From positions 4,139,001-4,203,000 of the forward strand of contig OX352764.1 in NCBI GenBank assembly GCA_947095585.1: 64,000 bases of DNA. The letters are read 5' to 3'. Shown here one piece after another: positions 58,759 through 64,000 of the stretch (positions are counted from its first letter, which is position 1; every line of letters starts with the position of its first letter). Source of the DNA: Nephrocerus scutellatus. Taxonomy: Eukaryota > Arthropoda > Insecta > Diptera > Pipunculidae. A program made the translations under genes and the position numbers. The notes beneath the pieces are model-generated. The model did not search any database, was not told the origin of the DNA, and was given only the letters and a program-made list of their open reading frames with translations.

Positions 58759-58913
58759 TGCTTCCACCATCCGCAACAACAGCCACATCTTCAGCGACGG
58801 CTTCACATCATCAGACAGTTGAAGTGCTAAGAAGGAAGGAGGAAAAAGGCGAAATGCAACAGTCGCCGCGAACCAAGCAGAGGCTAATCAAAGTTGACTT
58901 CTCACTACTTCAG
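58759..58913 (+). CDS. spir: Spire exon: linker and start of WH2-D region
   Basis: The fourth Spire exon in the window. Acceptor TTAATTGCAG ends at 58758. Two bases complete the codon split by the donor at 15080 (or the alternative donor at 41157). It reads LPPSATTATSSATASHHQTV and then a basic stretch, EVLRRKEEKGEMQQSPRTKQ, ending RLIKVDFSLLQ. The last peptide is conserved in insect Spire at the end of the WH2 cluster. The Ser/Thr/Ala stretch is an ordinary disordered linker. Donor CAG|GTAAGC at 58914 is phase 0. The following exon, expected to begin with acidic residues, is not found before 64000. Identification is strong because phase, order and the terminal motif all agree. Confidence 0.93.
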
Positions 58914-59805
58914 GTAAGCATCGAACGATGACAGAAGATTTTCGCGTTCTTGTATCTTGTATCTGGCTGTTATTCGGTATTCAATGGGCTGCCAACAAAA
59001 ATGTGATGAAAGTAGCAGCAGAAAAAAAATAAGCAACAACAGCTGGGGAAAACTCACTGCACTCATAAAAACCCGTTAAAACACGACGACAAGATGCCAG
59101 ATAAATTCCAAAAAGTATCCACATCATCCGCGCGGCTCTCTTGGGCAATCTTTTGTGCTGTTTTCCGTTTCCCCGCAGGTGGCGGAGAATTTGAATTTTA
59201 AATTTTTAGATTTATCTCGAAGTACATACAACATTATTTGGGATATTTAAGTCCCGCCCGTCTTCCACTTTTGCAACTGTGGGTGGTACGGTATCTGCTC
59301 ACTCACAAGAGTTGGTTTCTTCGCCGTTGACAGAAGACATTAAAGCCCATGTCTCGGACTAACTAACGAAATACACAACAACAACAACGACAACAAACGA
59401 GAGCATTTATCGAATTCGAATTTTTAGTTCCCACCGTGCAGTGTGTAGAGATTTTTTTGCTGTTCATGTTGTTGCACAACGTAATTATTGCGTAATAATT
59501 GTAAACGAGAGTAGTGTAGCGATAGTTTGACCCACTAATACACTTGTATGTGGTTTCCACAGCACTGCACAGTCCATAACATTAGTAAAGCTTTCCACAT
59601 TCCATTTAGATCCTGGGCAGGAATACTTGAGTGACCTATAAATTCGAGCGCACACAAAATTCTTTCTGGGTGTTCTGCTATAAAAGGTCTTGATTATTGC
59701 AAATGGCGTAATTTAGATCTAAATGGTAACGCACTTTGTCAAACTTTTATACCATTTACGTCAATATTCTATAAGAATTGAAGCAGCTTCGTTTGTAGGT
59801 TTTTT
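58914..59805. other. Spire intron, no gene recognised
   Basis: Ordinary intron with an AACAACAACGACAAC run near 59376-59395. Confidence 0.4.
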
Positions 59806-59811
59806 TTTATT

Positions 59812-60330
59812 GCGAGCCCGAAGGGCGAAGCTAATAATCAGAGGGCTAATAATCAGAGGACAAGAAAATTTTTCTAGCGTACGTTTGTCGGTTTGTCAGT
59901 TTGTCCGGTTGTATATCGCGACTTCTACCATTCAGAATTTGATGGGACTTGTTTTAAAACAATTGGTAAGCACCTGGCTTGCGATGACGTGAGGCGTGTC
60001 ACGTGTTGCGCGTCGCGTGTGGCGCATGTATTTTTTTTTTTTAAATACTTGTTTTAAATCTTGGCTTGCGATGACGTGACACATGTCGCGCGTCGCGTGT
60101 GGCGCATGTAATTTTTTTTTAAATAATTGTTTTAAAAATTGACGCGTGTCACGTGTCGCGTGTGGCGCGTGCAAATTTTTTTTTTTTTTTTTAAATACTA
60201 GTTTTAAAACTTAGCTTGCTATGACGTGACGCGTGTCACGTGTCGTGTGTGTCGCGTGTAACTTTTTTTTTTAAATACTTATTTTAAAATGATTGTGAAG
60301 CGCTCAGCTTGCGATGGTGTAATTTTGAGT
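59812..60330 (+). repeat. Composite repeat with GCGTG/CACGTG tail, copy A
   Basis: Begins GCGAGCCCGAAGGGCGAAGC then TAATAATCAGAGG, a GTTTGTCGGTTTGTC run, ATATCGCGACTTCTACCAT, GATGGGACTTGTTTTAAAAC and AATTGGTAAGCACCTGGC. The tail has four tandem units (60-90 bp) of TTGCGATGACGTGACGCGTG with TCACGTGTCGCGTGTGGCGC and a T run, then TAAATACTTGTTTTAAA. Confidence 0.9.
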
Positions 60331-60596
60331 TTTTTTTTTATTCATAGGGGTTAGGAGAAAAAAATGTTTTTTTTTTTAAAGTAAAATCCTTTTAAGATAA
60401 TTTAGTCTTTAGGTGGCTGAATTACAATTATCCATATGGCGAGCTGAGAACCTCGCTTTACTATCTTAATTCTATAACTATCCTATAATCCTAAAATCGT
60501 CTGAAAATCATACTAGAATGTCCCTATAATTCTTCAATTATTCTATAATCCCGAGATCATCCAAATTCATTATTGAATTGAAATTATCCTATATTT

Positions 60597-60955
60597 GCGA
60601 GCCCGAAGGGCGAAGCTAATAATCAGAGGACAAGAAAAATTTTCTGGCGTACGTGTGTCGGTTTGTGGGTTTGTCGGTTGGTCGGCTTGTACGTTTGTCC
60701 GATTGTATATCGCGACTTCTACCAGTCAGAATTTAATGGGACTTGTTTTAAAACAATTGGTAAGCACCTGGCATGCGATGACGTGACGCATGTCGCATGT
60801 GGCGCGTGCAATTTTTTTTTTTAAATACTTTTTTTAAAACTCGGATTGCAATGACGTGACACATGTCGCGCGTCGCGTGTGGCGCGTGTACTTGTTTTAA
60901 AACTTGGCTTCCTATGACGTGCCACGTGTCACGCGTCGCGTGTGGTCGGTATGTT
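60597..60955 (+). repeat. Composite repeat with GCGTG/CACGTG tail, copy B
   Basis: Same head as 59812, beginning at 60597, 785 bp downstream and over 90 percent identical by eye up to GGTAAGCACCTGGC. It is followed by three tail units. Between copies A and B (60330-60596) lies AT-rich filler with ATCCTATAATCC words. Confidence 0.9.
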
Positions 60956-63690
60956 GCCATGCTTCTAGAAATGAGCGCAAGTACTAAGTGACTTTGGATA
61001 TTGGCGCCAATAGCAATAGTTACCTTATAAGCAATTTTTGTCTTGTAAATAAGTTTTAAATATTGGCAACACTACAATCGGATTCCTGCCCATTGGTTCT
61101 TAACTAAACAACTGTCTAAAGCGGTTGCAGAATTCCCCAACGAGGGTTCGCTAAGTGCAGTTTTGTTAGCATTCGAGAGATGCAGTGGATTAACTATGAT
61201 ATTTGCTACGCTTTGCAACAGCGGCTCATAGCGCGCTTAACTTTTTGCACAATTTCAGCGTCGTTGTTTTACAGTCTCTGGAAACAAGTCGTTGTTTTTG
61301 TACTTAAGTGTAAATCGGCGATTAATTCCCGACCAAAAAGTTGATCAAAATGATTGAGCATCTCGTATGCTGCATGCATATAGACATCCGTTTGGCTAAA
61401 TACTTCTGTTCCTATTTTTCACATGGTACTTTGCATCTATATGGAACGTATATAGTATTTGTGTATAGTATATATTTATTATTTTCAGTTTCTGATGCGA
61501 TTTTGCGATTGGTTGTACTCCAAGTACAACCGCTTGCGAATATGGAGAACGAAATGAGGTTAATAGCCTGAAAGCCACCACTCACTGTAAATAAAAATAA
61601 AAATAAAAAAAACAACGAAAAGAACAAAACGCAAAACCGTTTCAAATATAGAAGATAACCGTTAACTAGATACGTACATAGATACATACATACATACATA
61701 GTTCACAACGTACAGAAAAAGACCAAATCTCGCGTGAAAAGGTAATTGACAACAAATTTGATGTGAAATTCAATTAATCAGATTAGCACGATTGCTTAGT
61801 TAGACAGCAGCTAGTCATCCAGTTAGCCCTGCTGCTTGCTGTTTGCGCGAATTGTAAAAGCAACTGGAATGACCCCTTTTCAATTTTATTAACACTCTGC
61901 TCTGCTCAGTCTTTAGTTTATAGCCAACAAGCATCGACTAATCAAATTGTTGCCTGCGAACAATCATCATGACTAACTCATAAAACGCGATGCACGATTG
62001 TCGTCGTCGAATTAGCACAAAGTCCGACCGCCAGACCGACCCACAGTCTAGAAGTGGGCTAGGGAAGGCGTCGTGCGGAATTTTTAATCGAATCTCCTGG
62101 GTGGGTATAGCATACGAGATTATTTTTTCACTCGTTCTCATAGGCAGCTACGTGACGCTCGCCCCATGCCATTTGCCCTGGATTCAGTTGATTGCGTTAA
62201 TCAAAGTAAAGCGGCTTAGATATTTCACCAAAAGTGCAGCATGTGACGGTAACATTAGTCTGCCTAATGCGATCTTTAAGTCGCCGCGTTAGAGTGTTGT
62301 CGCCGCCAACAATAGCAGTTGATGGATGCACACAACGCACTTTGCTTTTCCTTCAGTCTGGAGTCAATGCAAACGTTTCCGACGGCGCCGGGCGCCTTGA
62401 TATCCAATAACACAGAAAAATGACAGTTCAGGATCTCAAAGCAACGACGTTTCATTAGTAAAATAGTTGCGCCGCTGATGTTATCCTCCCACTTTATCAT
62501 CATCATATTTCCGATTCTCTTAAGTTATGCACCAACCCACCCACAAAAACAATTCGTCCCGCCTGGTCTAGACATTTATTAGGAATTACCAAAAGCAGAA
62601 CTAAAAGGAAAATTATAGTAAGGTGAGTACCGGCGGCGGGTGACCAGAACCGCACCCTAGCTGTAGAGTAAGATATGATGATGACGATGACGATGAGTGC
62701 TAGAGGACACTTCGGAGCAAAACAACGCGTGGCAAACCACACCCACGCTGCCATTTTTAATTTTTATTTTTTTTATTCGCATGGGAAGTGACCTTCAAGT
62801 ATCCTTTATAGATTGCCACTCATTCTAATTCAGTCAGCTAAAAAAAAACCATCACGAATGCATAGATAGACTGTAGACATTACTTGCAAAAAGAAGCAAC
62901 ACCATTTTTATCAATAAAATATACCAGACTCCTAAGGACTCCTCCTCAATCCATCCTATAATCCACACTTTCGGCGAAGAACGTAATTTCGGAGAGATGT
63001 CTTTTTGTGTTTTTCATTTTGCCCTTTTTGAATATCAATTTGGTTTTGGAATTCAAAGCACAACACATCTATAGCTAGCTCATCCCCAATTCGTTTCGTT
63101 TGGATATCTCCTTTGGATTTACAGCAAAAGTCGTTGGCCTTTACCATGCGAGTTGGTATTACATTCCTACGAATGTCCTTCGAATTTCGTTGTAATATTT
63201 TCTTGTTGTTTTTGTCTTTTCTTGATGATTAGGAATCATTTTACCATCTTTGTTTAAGGTATGAAAGGATCTCAAAGTGCGTGACTGAATTTTGCACATA
63301 AAGCTTCGTAGTCACTTGTAATAGAGTCGTCCTTAATGTTCTAGACACAACAAGCAAAATAGATTGTTTTTTTTTTCTTCATTAAAGTCCAATTGTTGGT
63401 AGCTGCTTCTTGTTCTCCAATAAGGCACAATCCTAATGACGTCTGATAGAAATTAATGTTGTCGTATTACTTTCAATTGAGTTGTCATCCCAAGAGGAGT
63501 CCAACAAATCTCTTCTTACCATTGTCATGTACTTTATTTGGATACCACTTGTAAGCTATGATTGCTGTTGTGGTGTTAATAGTCCTTAATGGTGGGCATT
63601 CATTCATATGTAACTTTCAAGCGGTAACCAAATAAAGAACATGACAGGGTAAATGTTTGTTCAATCGAGTATCGTTTTTCAGATATGTCA
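60956..63690. other. Spire intron to near window end, no exon recognised
   Basis: Includes the perfect hairpin GGTTGTACT-CCA-AGTACAACC (61511-61531), an AAATAA run (61590-61615) and a TACA/CATA run (61670-61700). GATGATGACGATGACGATGA at 62674-62693 could suggest an acidic spire exon, but no acceptor precedes it and the frame closes after nine codons. Confidence 0.4.
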
Positions 63691-63699
63691 CCAGTTTTA

Positions 63700-63785
63700 T
63701 GGCTCCATGAAATAAGTCCCAAATGAAATTAGTCCCAATGAATTAAATCACAAGAGAAATTAAATCTCCCCCAAATTCCAAAAAT
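63700..63785. repeat. Short AAGTCCCAAATGAAATTAGTC-type repeat
   Basis: Four imperfect words (AATAAGTCCCAAATGAAATT, TTAGTCCCAATGAATTAA and similar). AAGTCCCAA is shared with the palindrome cluster at 13830-14340, but the GGGAC half is absent. Confidence 0.6.
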
Positions 63786-63879
63786 GAATTAACTCCGAAG
63801 GAAAATGAAAAAACATCCAAATCAAGAAGAAGAAAATAAAAATTTGAGCTTTTTCAAAACTATTATTTAACTTGACTTT

Positions 63880-64000
63880 CGACTACGTTACCCGCTACCG
63901 CTGAAATTTTGTGTCTAACTCCAAAATAGCATAGCATTTTTTATATTCTGCGTATGACGCGTGTCACGTGTGGCGCGTGTGATGAGTTGAAACGGTTTTT
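63880..64000 (+). repeat. Dispersed CACGTG/GCGTG family, copy 3, cut by window end
   Basis: TTTCGACTACGTTACCCGCT, TGTCTAACTCCAAAATAGCA, TATTCTGCGTATGACGCGTG and TCACGTGTGGCGCGTGTGAT match 57100-57220 in order. Confidence 0.8.

Noticed and set aside
62674..62705. GATGATGACGATGACGATGA as a possible next spire exon (acidic stretch after WH2-D)
   Set aside because: No pyrimidine tract plus AG acceptor before it, and a stop follows within nine codons.

Overview
The window is insect nuclear DNA, most likely from a higher dipteran (fly). It is AT-rich and intron-dominated. The only confidently recognised host gene is the actin nucleator spire (spir), on the + strand. Nearly everything else is decayed non-LTR retrotransposons, two DNA transposons and tandem repeats inside the spire introns. 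I cannot name the species. No rRNA gene, confident tRNA gene, CRISPR array or bacterial-type operon is visible.

Host gene. Four joined spire exons lie at 12266-12396, 12568-12679, 14947-15079 and 58759-58913, with compatible phases and GT/AG junctions. They encode the last part of the KIND domain, the WH2 actin-binding repeats A to C, and the start of the segment that should hold WH2-D. The earlier KIND exons and the C-terminal (Spir-box, FYVE-like) exons are not in the window. A fifth exon, 40970-41156, sits inside the 43.7 kb intron. It has a stop codon two codons before its ATG and a donor in the phase that fits the 58759 acceptor. I read it as an alternative first exon for a short spire isoform lacking KIND and WH2 A to C.

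Layout. 1-12.2 kb: upstream intron with a retrotransposon tail (0.87-1.58 kb), a pyrimidine-rich degenerate repeat (3.4-3.96 kb), a 60-bp minisatellite with a 352-bp higher-order duplication (4.0-5.5 kb), a dead mariner (7.8-8.9 kb), a GTTT microsatellite (9.26-9.39 kb) and two non-LTR fragments. 12.2-15.1 kb: three spire exons, with an R1-like relic and a cluster of GGGAC/GTCCC palindromes between exons 2 and 3. 15-40.5 kb: intron with an RTE-type element (16.3-18.3 kb, -), a DD41D rosa-like transposon (21.9-22.8 kb), several LOA/Jockey-like fragments and many tandem or inverted repeats. 40.5-41.2 kb: alternative first exon. 41.4-58.7 kb: more retrotransposon debris and a striking array of exactly seven near-identical 747-bp units (46481-51709) that begins inside an RNase H reading frame. 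58.8-64 kb: spire exon 4, then a GCGTG/CACGTG-rich repeat family.

How it fits together. KIND recruits formin (Cappuccino) and the WH2 repeats line up actin monomers. A promoter downstream of these exons would make a spire product without that module. The repeats appear to be passengers, although some could carry regulatory sites. Most long open frames in the window are chance or frames of repeats and are omitted.
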